This document shows, in pieces, positions 8,894-17,086 of a DNA stretch of 44,886 nt. The position numbers and the translations under genes were made by a program. This DNA is from Flavobacteriales bacterium (GTDB lineage Bacteria > Bacteroidota > Bacteroidia > Flavobacteriales_D > CAJJDF01), in the NCBI GenBank assembly GCA_023255335.1, contig JALRIS010000093.1, positions 1 to 44,886 of the forward strand. Direction: 5' to 3'. The notes below the pieces were generated by a model. The model did not search any database. It saw only the letters and a list, made by a program, of their open reading frames with translations, and was not told where the DNA came from. The first letter of the stretch is position 1. Every line of letters starts with the position of its first letter.

Positions 8894-11188
8894 ATGATTA
8901 AAAAGCTATTATTCATCGTCTTTCTTTCTCTCTTTTCTTTGCTAGTTTCTGCTCAATGCGGATGTACCAAGATTGTTTTTATCGTGGATAATTCAGGGTC
9001 TATCTCAACAACGGAGTTTACAGATATGAAACTATCAATGGATTCTATAGCCACCCAATTGTTAAGGAATTATCCAGGATCTGAGATGTCAGTGATTCAA
9101 TATGCTTCTCAGGGATCAGCTAATCACCACTACAGCGTGTCTGTTCCTTTTACCTCAAACCCTGTTACTGCAAGAAACTGGTCTAGGGCATACGGAACTG
9201 GAGGAACAGTTGCTACTTATTTTCAAGACCACTTACCGGGTTCTATGTACCAAATGCGAGATGACTCAATTTGGAATGCTGGAGGTACTGTAGATTTGGT
9301 AACAGGTGGATGTAATATTCGAATGTTTTTATTTACAGATGCTTTAGCAGGAAGTACTGGGGCAGGTTGTTGTTCCCATTTAACCAGTGTTAGTACAACT
9401 GTTGCACCTTTAGCCTTAGCCGATTTTGGAGAATACAATCTCCACAAAACTACTTACCAATCGGAGTGGACCGTGTATCATGTTAATTCAGGAGTTGCAA
9501 ACAGAGCAGCGGGTGCCGCAATAGCCAGTAAAGGTGGGAGTTACACAGGTACCATTTCGCCAAACCCAGGAGATCCGCAAGGAGCTGGAGGTCCAAGAAA
9601 ATTATGGTGGTCTACTTCATTCGTTCTAACACAACCAGATATTGATACAGCCTTGGCAAACATTAATGCGGGTTCTTTTTCTGCTTCTTTTCCTACAGAT
9701 ACAATTTGTCTAGGTGATACAGCATATTTTACAAGTAATATAGTATTTCCAACTAGTGTTTTAAAATGGGATTTTGGAGATGGTACTGGCGACTCCTCAA
9801 ACACCTCGACTAAACACATTTATACTGCTGCCGGAACCTACAATGTAACCTTGATAGCATGGTCTGCTGATTCTTCTTGTAAAGATACTATTACGGAGCC
9901 AGTAGTCATTCATCCTCCTTTGATTCCCGATTTCTTGGCTGATACAGTGTGTGTAGGTACGGCTACAACCCTTACAAACACTACTTCGGGATTTATTAAT
10001 TCTCAAAAATGGTTCTTTGGCGATGGAGATAGTGCATTGACTCGCCCAGATGCATCGCATGTGTATGCTTTACCTGGAGTGTATCCGGTTACTTTGGTCG
10101 TAAATAGCTCCAATATTTGTTTCGATACAATCATAAAAAATGTGTTGGTAAACGATGTCCCTGCAGCCGATTTTACCATCAACAATGAGTGCCAATTCTT
10201 GGGTGTAACTCCTGTGAATACTACGACTGTAATTACTGCGAACCTGGCCAGTTTAACTCACACATGGGACTTCGGTGATGGAAGCCCTGTGATACCTGGA
10301 ACAAACCCAACCTATAATTATCCCAGTGATGGTTCTTACACTGTCAGACTAATTTCGGAAACACCTCAGGGCTGTGCAGACACTACTACTCAGCCAATAG
10401 TGATAAGTCCAAAACCTAGAGCTATTTTTACTGCTGACACTGCTTGTTTGAGACAAATAACCACTTTTACTGATTTATCAACTGTGCCCTCAGGAAGTGT
10501 AGTTGGATGGAACTGGACTTTCCCTGGAGGTTCAACTACTCAAAATCCAATTACAACGTATGCAAGTTCAGGAACTTTCCCGGTAACACTTACCGTTACA
10601 TCTGATTCTGGATGTATAGACGACACAACGGCTTTTGTCGTAGTAAGACCATTGCCGGTTCCTAATTTTACATTTTCGCCAAGCGAAATCCTAACTTTTA
10701 ATCCAAAAGTATGTTTTACCAATACTTCCTCTGGGGCAATAGGATATTTTTGGGATTTTGATTTTATCGGGCTAAACAACACTTCTATCCAAACCGATCC
10801 TTGTATCGTTGAGTTTCCTAATGAGTCGGAAGGTGTATATAATGTGAAATTAGTTGCCATTAATCAGTATGGTTGCAGAGATTCCATTTACAAAGAAGTG
10901 GTTGTAGAAGAAGGTTTTGTGTTTTATGCACCGAGTATTTTTACCCCAAATGATGACGGTAAAAATGACGTGTATCAAATATTTATGAGTGGAACTAAGG
11001 AGTTTCAGTTTATGGTATTTAACCGATGGGGTGAGCAAATTTTTTACACTCAAGACAGAAACGAAACTTGGGACGGAAAATACAAAGGCAAACTAGTGAA
11101 AAATGACGTGTATGTCTTTAAAGCCATTGTGACAACAGAAAGAAATGAGGTAAAAGAGTTTTACGGACATATCATGGTAGATTATTAA
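8894..11188 (+). CDS. Secreted vWA-PKD protein with type B gliding-associated sorting domain
   Basis: The product is about 764 residues from the ATG at 8894. A GTG eight codons upstream (8870) is in frame, but the ATG gives a classical signal peptide (KK, hydrophobic core, cleavage after SAQ), so I prefer it. After the signal comes a von Willebrand factor A domain with the metal-ion-dependent adhesion motif DNSGS, covering about residues 25-225. It is followed by about five PKD-type repeats, several with the diagnostic WDFGDG or close variants, ending near residue 675. The last 90 residues are the CHU_C/gliding-motility-associated (type B) sorting domain, with FTPNDDGKNDVYQI, FNRWGEQIF and WDGKYKG. 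By family knowledge the protein is exported by the T9SS and probably mediates adhesion or motility on the surface. The specific ligand is unknown. A hairpin terminator follows. Confidence 0.92.
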   Translation: MIKKLLFIVFLSLFSLLVSAQCGCTKIVFIVDNSGSISTTEFTDMKLSMDSIATQLLRNYPGSEMSVIQYASQGSANHHYSVSVPFTSNPVTARNWSRAYGTGGTVATYFQDHLPGSMYQMRDDSIWNAGGTVDLVTGGCNIRMFLFTDALAGSTGAGCCSHLTSVSTTVAPLALADFGEYNLHKTTYQSEWTVYHVNSGVANRAAGAAIASKGGSYTGTISPNPGDPQGAGGPRKLWWSTSFVLTQPDIDTALANINAGSFSASFPTDTICLGDTAYFTSNIVFPTSVLKWDFGDGTGDSSNTSTKHIYTAAGTYNVTLIAWSADSSCKDTITEPVVIHPPLIPDFLADTVCVGTATTLTNTTSGFINSQKWFFGDGDSALTRPDASHVYALPGVYPVTLVVNSSNICFDTIIKNVLVNDVPAADFTINNECQFLGVTPVNTTTVITANLASLTHTWDFGDGSPVIPGTNPTYNYPSDGSYTVRLISETPQGCADTTTQPIVISPKPRAIFTADTACLRQITTFTDLSTVPSGSVVGWNWTFPGGSTTQNPITTYASSGTFPVTLTVTSDSGCIDDTTAFVVVRPLPVPNFTFSPSEILTFNPKVCFTNTSSGAIGYFWDFDFIGLNNTSIQTDPCIVEFPNESEGVYNVKLVAINQYGCRDSIYKEVVVEEGFVFYAPSIFTPNDDGKNDVYQIFMSGTKEFQFMVFNRWGEQIFYTQDRNETWDGKYKGKLVKNDVYVFKAIVTTERNEVKEFYGHIMVDY

Positions 11189-11212
11189 ATTTTATAGTGC
11201 TTTATAGCTTTG

Positions 11213-11242
11213 AAACCCTCTTTTGATAAGGAGGGTTTTTTT
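11213..11242 (+). terminator. Rho-independent terminator after vWA-PKD gene
   Basis: The eight-base perfect arms AAACCCTC (11213-11220) and GAGGGTTT (11231-11238) enclose a ten-base loop. The 3' arm runs into a T tract ending at 11242. It separates the vWA-PKD gene from the next transcription unit. Confidence 0.88.
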
Positions 11243-11270
11243 ATTACCTTAGAGTAGTTAAAATAAGCTT

Positions 11271-12656
11271 ATGAAAAATAGTGTAATCTTCTTCCTTTTT
11301 CTGTTGATTGCGGGACAATCCTTGGCTCAAGACAGTCTCAATATGAGGGTTTTATTCAATTGGAAAGATCCAAGTTTGGCCAAAAGCTCTTTGTATGCCA
11401 ATGCGTATAACGAAGTATGGGGATATGCCAAAGATGGAAGGGAATACGCGATAATAGGCACCACCAGAGGAACTCATTTTTTTGACGTTACGAACCCTTC
11501 GGCTGCTATTCAAGTTGATTTCGTTCAAGGCAGAGATACGGGGAGAGCAATTGTACATAGAGATTACCATGATTACAACGGGTACTTGTATATGGTCTCT
11601 GATGAAGGAAATGCTTCGCTACAAATTGTGGATTTGTCTTATTTGCCAGATTCGGTAAGCGTGGTGTACGATCAAGATACAGCGATTAAGCTTTCGCACA
11701 ATATATTTATCGATTCTGCCACTGGAAAGCTGTACAACTGTGGTGGGGGGAATTCCAAAAAATTCGGTGTTTTTTCATTGGCGAATCCTTTGTCTCCTCA
11801 GCTTTTGTATCAGTGTGAAAATGACATTAGCTGGTGGGCAAGTACAGTAGGCACTGGTGGATACGTTCACGATGCTTTTGCCAGAAATGATACGGTTTTT
11901 TGTAATGCGGGTGATGGTCTTTATGTAGTTAATTTTTCGGCTACTCCAACATTGTTGGCAAGCCTTACTAGCTATCCTGATATTGGATATAACCATTCTG
12001 GATGGCTTTCGGAAGATGGAAAAACCTATGCCATGGGAGATGAAACCCACGGAAAAAAAATGAAGATTCTGGACGTGTCTAATTTATCTTCGATACAGTT
12101 TTTGGACACGGTTGGTGTAACGGGTGACAACAATGCGATTCTTCACAACCAAATAATTCGAGGAAATTATGTGTACGTAGCTTATTATTACAACGGAGTG
12201 TTTATTTATGATATTTCTTCACCATCAACCCCTGTGTTAGTTGGTTTTTATGATACTTCCAAGGAATTTAATTTTCGAAGTTTCAAAGGTGCTTGGGGCG
12301 TATACCCATTTTTACCCTCAGGAAATTTATTGGTTTCCGACATGCAAGAAGGATTGTTTGTGATGGATGTATCTCAAGCCGTAGTTAATTTGCCTGAACA
12401 GAAAAGTCAAAGATTTCAGGTCTTTCCCAATCCTGTACATGATCGCCTGAATATAGTTGGGATTCAAGAATTTTGGGGAGAGTACACCGTGACAGTTCAA
12501 GAGATAAGTGGAAAGATAATTTTGAATCAAAGAATTGAAAATAATTTCATGAAACTAAATACAATTTCTTTTCCTACCAAAATTCCCTCAGGGATGTATG
12601 TTGTAACTATTTTTAATAGTACTTTTGCACAGAGTATAAAAATTATAAAAAACTAA
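11271..12656 (+). CDS. Secreted LVIVD-repeat (choice-of-anchor B) protein with T9SS sorting domain
   Basis: The 461-residue product begins with a signal peptide (MKNS, hydrophobic run, cleavage near SLAQ). The body is a beta-propeller-like protein of the choice-of-anchor B/LVIVD type. Repeated strands have the shape '...TTRGTHFFDVTNPS', 'SLQIVDLSYLPDS', 'KILDVSNLSS', 'VFIYDISSPSTPVLVGFYD' and 'LFVMDVSQ'. The C-terminal 75 residues are a type A T9SS sorting domain (FQVFPNPVHDRLNI ... PSGMYVVTIF). It is exported to the surface or medium; its biochemical role is not known. It heads a run in which the next gene, gatB, starts two bases after its stop, with two thioredoxins and lpxH following closely. 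This surface protein therefore seems to be co-transcribed with housekeeping genes. Confidence 0.9.
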   Translation: MKNSVIFFLFLLIAGQSLAQDSLNMRVLFNWKDPSLAKSSLYANAYNEVWGYAKDGREYAIIGTTRGTHFFDVTNPSAAIQVDFVQGRDTGRAIVHRDYHDYNGYLYMVSDEGNASLQIVDLSYLPDSVSVVYDQDTAIKLSHNIFIDSATGKLYNCGGGNSKKFGVFSLANPLSPQLLYQCENDISWWASTVGTGGYVHDAFARNDTVFCNAGDGLYVVNFSATPTLLASLTSYPDIGYNHSGWLSEDGKTYAMGDETHGKKMKILDVSNLSSIQFLDTVGVTGDNNAILHNQIIRGNYVYVAYYYNGVFIYDISSPSTPVLVGFYDTSKEFNFRSFKGAWGVYPFLPSGNLLVSDMQEGLFVMDVSQAVVNLPEQKSQRFQVFPNPVHDRLNIVGIQEFWGEYTVTVQEISGKIILNQRIENNFMKLNTISFPTKIPSGMYVVTIFNSTFAQSIKIIKN

Positions 12657-12658
12657 TT

Positions 12659-14113
12659 TTGAGTACAATTTACGATAAATATGAAGCGGTAATTGGATTG
12701 GAGATTCATGCCCAGTTGCAAACCAACACAAAGGCTTATTCTTCTGATAAAAATGAATATGGGGCGACACCCAATACCAATGTGAGTGTGGTTACCTTGG
12801 GTCATCCAGGGACTTTACCTATGTACAACAAAACAGCAATAAATTTTGCCGTAAAAATGGGGCTAGCTTGTGACAGCAAAATCACCCAAGACATGATTTT
12901 TGCGAGAAAAAACTACTTTTATCCCGATTTACCCAAGGGATATCAGATTACTCAGGACGAAACACCGATTTGTACGGGAGGAAAAATTTTGATAAAAACG
13001 GAAGATGGACAAGACAAAGAAGTGGCTTTGACCAGAATTCATCTAGAGGAAGATGCGGGAAAAAGTATTCATGATTTAGACCCTTACAACACGTTGATTG
13101 ATTTGAATAGAGCGGGAGTACCATTGATTGAAATTGTGTCTGAACCAGAAATTAAATCACCTGTAGAAGCGTACAATTATGTAACGGAGGTAAGAAGGCT
13201 TGTGCGGTATTTGGAGATTTGTGATGGAAATATGGAGGAAGGAAGCCTGAGGTGTGATGCTAATGTCTCTGTGATGTTAAAAGGAGCAAAAAAATTCGGA
13301 AACAGAACCGAAGTAAAGAACATGAACTCGATGAGGAATGTTCAAAAAGCCATTGAGTTTGAAATCAAAAGACAAATAGACTTAATAGAGCAAGGAGAAA
13401 CAATTGTTACCGAAACAAGAAGTTTCAATGCAGTAAATGGTTCCACGGTTTCTATGAGAAGTAAAGAGGCGGCCAATGATTACAGATACTTTCCCGAGCC
13501 GGACTTGCAGCCTATCCAAGTAACTCAAGAGTATGTGGAAGGAGTAAAGAAACAGATGCCTCCTTTGCCTCATTTTCTTTTTAAGAAGTATACGCAAGAA
13601 TACGGATTGTCTGAATATGACGCAAATGTTTTGACGGATGACAAATCTATTGCCCTATATTTTGAAGAGGTAACAAAAAACACGACTAATTTTAAGTCCG
13701 CATCGAATTGGGTGACTGTAACAGTAAAATCTTACTTGAACGAAAAAGCGATTGAGATTAATGAGTTTCCTGTGTCTCCAAAACAAGTAGCGGATATAAT
13801 TGACTTGATTGATGCAGGTAAAATCAGTAACTCCATTGCCTCTCAAAAGATATTTCCAATGCTCATTGAATCTCCTTCCAAAACAGCACTTCAGATTGCT
13901 GAGGAAAACAATTTGATTCAGAACTCAAATGCAGATGAAATTACCGAATTAATAGAAAAAGCTTTGTCCAAATTTCCCGATAAGGTGGAAGAATACAAGG
14001 CGGGAAAAAAAGGACTTTTGGGGCTGTTCATGGGAGAAGTCATGAAGTTGTCGCAGGGAAAGGCAGACCCTAAAATGGCAAGTAAAAATTTAAAAGAGTT
14101 TTTAGAAAAATAA
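12659..14113 (+). CDS. gatB: Asp/Glu-tRNA amidotransferase subunit GatB
   Basis: GatB is the kinase/tRNA-binding subunit of the GatCAB amidotransferase, which converts Glu-tRNA(Gln) (and Asp-tRNA(Asn)) to the amidated form. The 484-residue length is normal. Hallmarks include YEAVIGLEIHAQL near residue 9, TLGHPGTLP, FARKNYFYPDLPKGYQI, IHLEEDAGK, DLNRAGVPLIEIVSEPE, GSLRCDANVS, FGNRTEVKNMNS and YRYFPEPDL. A GatB/YqeY C-terminal domain ends in SQGKADPK. The only start that retains the conserved N-terminus is a TTG at 12659, two bases after the upstream stop; the next in-frame ATG falls inside the domain. gatA and gatC are not in the window. Confidence 0.96.
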   Translation: MSTIYDKYEAVIGLEIHAQLQTNTKAYSSDKNEYGATPNTNVSVVTLGHPGTLPMYNKTAINFAVKMGLACDSKITQDMIFARKNYFYPDLPKGYQITQDETPICTGGKILIKTEDGQDKEVALTRIHLEEDAGKSIHDLDPYNTLIDLNRAGVPLIEIVSEPEIKSPVEAYNYVTEVRRLVRYLEICDGNMEEGSLRCDANVSVMLKGAKKFGNRTEVKNMNSMRNVQKAIEFEIKRQIDLIEQGETIVTETRSFNAVNGSTVSMRSKEAANDYRYFPEPDLQPIQVTQEYVEGVKKQMPPLPHFLFKKYTQEYGLSEYDANVLTDDKSIALYFEEVTKNTTNFKSASNWVTVTVKSYLNEKAIEINEFPVSPKQVADIIDLIDAGKISNSIASQKIFPMLIESPSKTALQIAEENNLIQNSNADEITELIEKALSKFPDKVEEYKAGKKGLLGLFMGEVMKLSQGKADPKMASKNLKEFLEK

Positions 14114-14118
14114 CTAAG

Positions 14119-15261
14119 ATGAAAAAAATATTGATTGGATTTATAGTGCTAGCTGGAATGTGGAGTTGTGGAGAACAAGCAGCTCATTCTATTCAAGGAA
14201 CTATCGACATGGTAGGAATACAACCTACTCAGCAAATGTATCTTTATAAAATTGAAAATCAGGTTTTGGTACCTATTGACTCAGTAACGCTCAACGAAAA
14301 AGGTGAATTCAATTTAGGAATTAAAGCGCCTCAAGATGGAGTATTTCATTTCGGGACTACCGTAAGAAATACATTTCCTTTGGTGCTCAATGAAGAGGCT
14401 AAGGAGGTTACCATTCAAATCAATAACAATCAGCAGGTGTCAATGGATTATTCCATAGAAGGTTCCAAAGCTTCTGAAGAAATAGCATTGTTTGCCAAAG
14501 AGGTTTTTAAGATGATGAGCCTGAACCAAAGACTATCTGCTCAAGCTCAGCAGTTGGCGCCCACTGATTTTCAAGGGCAACAAACCATACAAAATGAATT
14601 TGCTGCTGCCTCTGAGAAATTTATCCAATTTAGAAACGATTATATCCAAAGAAACAAAAATTCAGAAGCTCTTATTGCGGTCATTGACCAAGTAAATCCA
14701 GAAACAGAATTGGAGTTATTGAAAGAGATTTCAGAAAACTTGTCCAACACGATGCCTAATTCACCTTATGCCAAAAATATCCAGAATTATCTGGTAAATA
14801 TGGAGCTTGAAAAGGAAAAGGAAGCAAAAAGAGATCAATTAATTGAAATTGGTAAGACTGCACCAGAATTAGATTTTCCAAACCCTGAAGGAAAGAACAT
14901 CAAATTGTCATCGCTCAGAGGAAAAGTTGTTCTTATTGATTTTTGGGCTTCGTGGTGTAAACCTTGCAGAGCAGAAAACCCCAATGTAGTTGATACTTAC
15001 AACAAATATAAAGACAAAGGTTTTGATGTGTATAGTTTTTCTCTTGATAAAGAAAAAGATGCCTGGGTAAAGGCAATTGAACAGGATGGTTTAATATGGA
15101 AAAATCACACGAGCGATTTGAAATTTTGGCAAACAGCCGCGATCGATTTGTATGGGTTTAATGGAATTCCTTTTACGGTACTGATCGATAGAGAAGGGAA
15201 AATTGTAGCGAAAGGATTAAGAGGTGCAGCACTAGAACAAAAACTAGTAGAGGTATTGTAA
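14119..15261 (+). CDS. TlpA-family thioredoxin lipoprotein with DUF4369-like N-terminus
   Basis: This 380-residue protein is probably anchored in a membrane and faces the periplasm: the N-terminus is a lipoprotein signal with a lipobox ending at the Cys of MWSCG (residue 17). Residues of about 25-240 form a beta-rich then helical region resembling DUF4369, which often precedes TlpA-like domains in Bacteroidota. The C-terminal 135 residues are a thioredoxin fold with the active site WASWCKPCRAENPNV and the cis-Pro segment FNGIPFTVLIDREG. By family knowledge it reduces or exchanges disulfides in extracytoplasmic proteins; its partner is unknown. It starts five bases after gatB and is followed eleven bases later by a paralogue. 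Confidence 0.9.
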   Translation: MKKILIGFIVLAGMWSCGEQAAHSIQGTIDMVGIQPTQQMYLYKIENQVLVPIDSVTLNEKGEFNLGIKAPQDGVFHFGTTVRNTFPLVLNEEAKEVTIQINNNQQVSMDYSIEGSKASEEIALFAKEVFKMMSLNQRLSAQAQQLAPTDFQGQQTIQNEFAAASEKFIQFRNDYIQRNKNSEALIAVIDQVNPETELELLKEISENLSNTMPNSPYAKNIQNYLVNMELEKEKEAKRDQLIEIGKTAPELDFPNPEGKNIKLSSLRGKVVLIDFWASWCKPCRAENPNVVDTYNKYKDKGFDVYSFSLDKEKDAWVKAIEQDGLIWKNHTSDLKFWQTAAIDLYGFNGIPFTVLIDREGKIVAKGLRGAALEQKLVEVL

Positions 15262-15272
15262 AAGAAAGAATA

Positions 15273-16319
15273 ATGAACATGACAAGAACCACAATGAAAC
15301 TGCTTTTCTCCATCTTTTTACTTCTAAATTCGTATGTTGGGATCACCCAAACGAAGACCGAAATTATAGGTAAGATGAAGAATGGAAGAGGGAAAATGGT
15401 GTATCTCCTTCACGAAGAAAAGGGAAAAGTAGTAGCCGTTGATTCTGCGAAAGTAAATGTGTTTGGATCTTATAAATTGACTGCTGAGGTTGTTCTTACT
15501 GACTTTTATCAACTTACCACAGATAGGAAGGAAGGCATTCTGCTCTTATTGAAAGGGAAAGAAAAAGTGAAAATTAAATCAGGCGCTAGCCTAAAAGAAA
15601 AAAATTATCAGATTTCAGGATCAAAAGATAGTGAACTCATTCAAGAGTTTTTATCAGTGAAGTCAAACGAAAATGTTTCAAAAGATTCGTTGAAAGAATA
15701 CGCCAGCCAATTTGTAGAGAAAAATGCCTCTTCTTTGGCCGTGTTTGTTGCCTTGAACGAAACCAAAGACATAAAAAAAGCCCTGGAACAAGCCGAAAAA
15801 GGAATAGGAGAGACCTATCCAAATACCATGTTTCACAATTCACTAAAGACTGCTTTAGCTTCTATTTCTCCGGCTAATTCAACGAACAACAAGGCTGCGG
15901 TAGGACAACTCGCGCCTGAGGTAAATATGCCAAATCCCGATGGAAAAATTATCCCCATAGAATCTTTGAGAGGGAAAGTTGTATTGATTGATTTTTGGGC
16001 TTCTTGGTGTGGTCCCTGTCGGAGAGAAAACCCCAATGTAGTGAAGTTGTATCACAAATATAAAGACCAAGATTTTGAGGTGTACAGTGTGTCTTTGGAT
16101 AACAACAAAGGAAAATGGCTGCAGGCGATAGAAAAAGATCAACTGAGCTGGCCAAGTCATGTAAGCGATCTCAAAGGATGGGGATCTGCAGCAACCTCAA
16201 TTTATGGATTTAGAGGAATTCCTTATACCGTCTTGGTAGACAGGCAAGGAAAGATAATTCAAACCCGATTGAGAGGTGCGGCTCTGGAAAGAAAGTTGGC
16301 TGAAATTTTTGCTGAATAA
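15273..16319 (+). CDS. Second TlpA-family thioredoxin, paralogue of the preceding gene
   Basis: This 348-residue protein has the same architecture as the gene before it: a DUF4369-like N-terminal region and a C-terminal thioredoxin fold. The active site is WASWCGPCRRENPNV and the cis-Pro segment is FRGIPYTVLVDRQG. Unlike its neighbour it has an ordinary signal peptide (cleavage near GITQ) and no lipobox Cys, so it is predicted to be soluble in the periplasm. The active-site dipeptide is GP rather than KP, which usually shifts redox potential in thioredoxin-fold proteins. The start is the ATG at 15273; an in-frame ATG at 15294 (MKLLFS) would give a more typical signal peptide. Its stop overlaps the lpxH start in TAATG. 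Confidence 0.9.
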   Translation: MNMTRTTMKLLFSIFLLLNSYVGITQTKTEIIGKMKNGRGKMVYLLHEEKGKVVAVDSAKVNVFGSYKLTAEVVLTDFYQLTTDRKEGILLLLKGKEKVKIKSGASLKEKNYQISGSKDSELIQEFLSVKSNENVSKDSLKEYASQFVEKNASSLAVFVALNETKDIKKALEQAEKGIGETYPNTMFHNSLKTALASISPANSTNNKAAVGQLAPEVNMPNPDGKIIPIESLRGKVVLIDFWASWCGPCRRENPNVVKLYHKYKDQDFEVYSVSLDNNKGKWLQAIEKDQLSWPSHVSDLKGWGSAATSIYGFRGIPYTVLVDRQGKIIQTRLRGAALERKLAEIFAE

Positions 16320-17074
16320 TGCAACTAGACAAAGGAAAAAAAATATATTTTGCCTCAGATTTTCATCTTGGAGTACCTACTTATGAGAAAAGTAGGGAGC
16401 GAGAAAGAAAAATTGTTTCTTGGTTGAGCCAAGCTCAAAAAGATGCTGAAGTAATTTATTTGGTGGGAGATATTTTTGATATGTGGTTTGAATACAAGCA
16501 TGCCATTCCAAAATATTTTTCGAGATTTTTCGGGAAAATTGCAGAATTAACCGATGCCGGAATCCGAGTTGTGTTCTTTACGGGTAACCACGACATGTGG
16601 ATGTTTGATTACCTCACAAAAGAATTAGGGGTAGAAATCCTTACAGAAAAATTGGAAATCACCTACAATGACAAGTCGTTTTTAATTGCTCACGGAGACG
16701 GATTAGGTCCAGGCGACAAGGGATACAAATTAATCAAAGCGATTTTTAGAAATAAACTATGCCAATGGATGTTTGCTCGGCTTCATCCAAATTTTGGACT
16801 AGGAATCGCCAATTTTTTTTCCCGATCGAGCAGAAAACACTCTGTAAATGATGATAAGTTTTTGGGAGAGGAGAACGAATGGCTGATTACCTACTCAAAA
16901 GAAGTGTTAAAGCACAAATCAGTGGATTATTTTGTGTTCGGCCATCGTCATCATCCTATTGTATTTCCCTTGTCAGAAACGAGTACCTATATCAATTTGG
17001 GCGAATGGATTTCTCAATATAATTACCTCGTGTTTGATGGAGAAGACTGCGAGCTAATCCCTTATTCTCAATAA
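16319..17074 (+). CDS. lpxH: UDP-2,3-diacylglucosamine diphosphatase LpxH
   Basis: LpxH hydrolyses UDP-2,3-diacylglucosamine to lipid X and UMP in lipid A synthesis, at the cytoplasmic face of the inner membrane. The 251-residue sequence carries the full calcineurin-like metallophosphoesterase motif set. These are DFHLG (residues 14-18), GDIFDMW (about 50-56), GNHDMW (about 92-97), HGDGLGPGDKG (about 125-135) and GHRHHP (about 208-213). The insert containing ARLHPNFGLGIANFFSR is typical of LpxH. The start overlaps the preceding gene by one base. It converges on the sigma-54 activator gene with a gap of only 12 bases and no visible terminator. Confidence 0.93.
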   Translation: MQLDKGKKIYFASDFHLGVPTYEKSRERERKIVSWLSQAQKDAEVIYLVGDIFDMWFEYKHAIPKYFSRFFGKIAELTDAGIRVVFFTGNHDMWMFDYLTKELGVEILTEKLEITYNDKSFLIAHGDGLGPGDKGYKLIKAIFRNKLCQWMFARLHPNFGLGIANFFSRSSRKHSVNDDKFLGEENEWLITYSKEVLKHKSVDYFVFGHRHHPIVFPLSETSTYINLGEWISQYNYLVFDGEDCELIPYSQ

Positions 17075-17086
17075 TTAATTCCTTCG

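Noticed and set aside
9223-10185. Several antisense open frames of 60-92 codons inside the vWA-PKD gene
   Set aside because: They are shadows of a strong coding sequence. None has a recognisable domain, promoter or conserved start.
11205-11212. TAGCTTTG -7-like box before the LVIVD-repeat gene
   Set aside because: It has no -33 partner, and transcription would start inside the terminator hairpin of the preceding gene. Chance is more likely.
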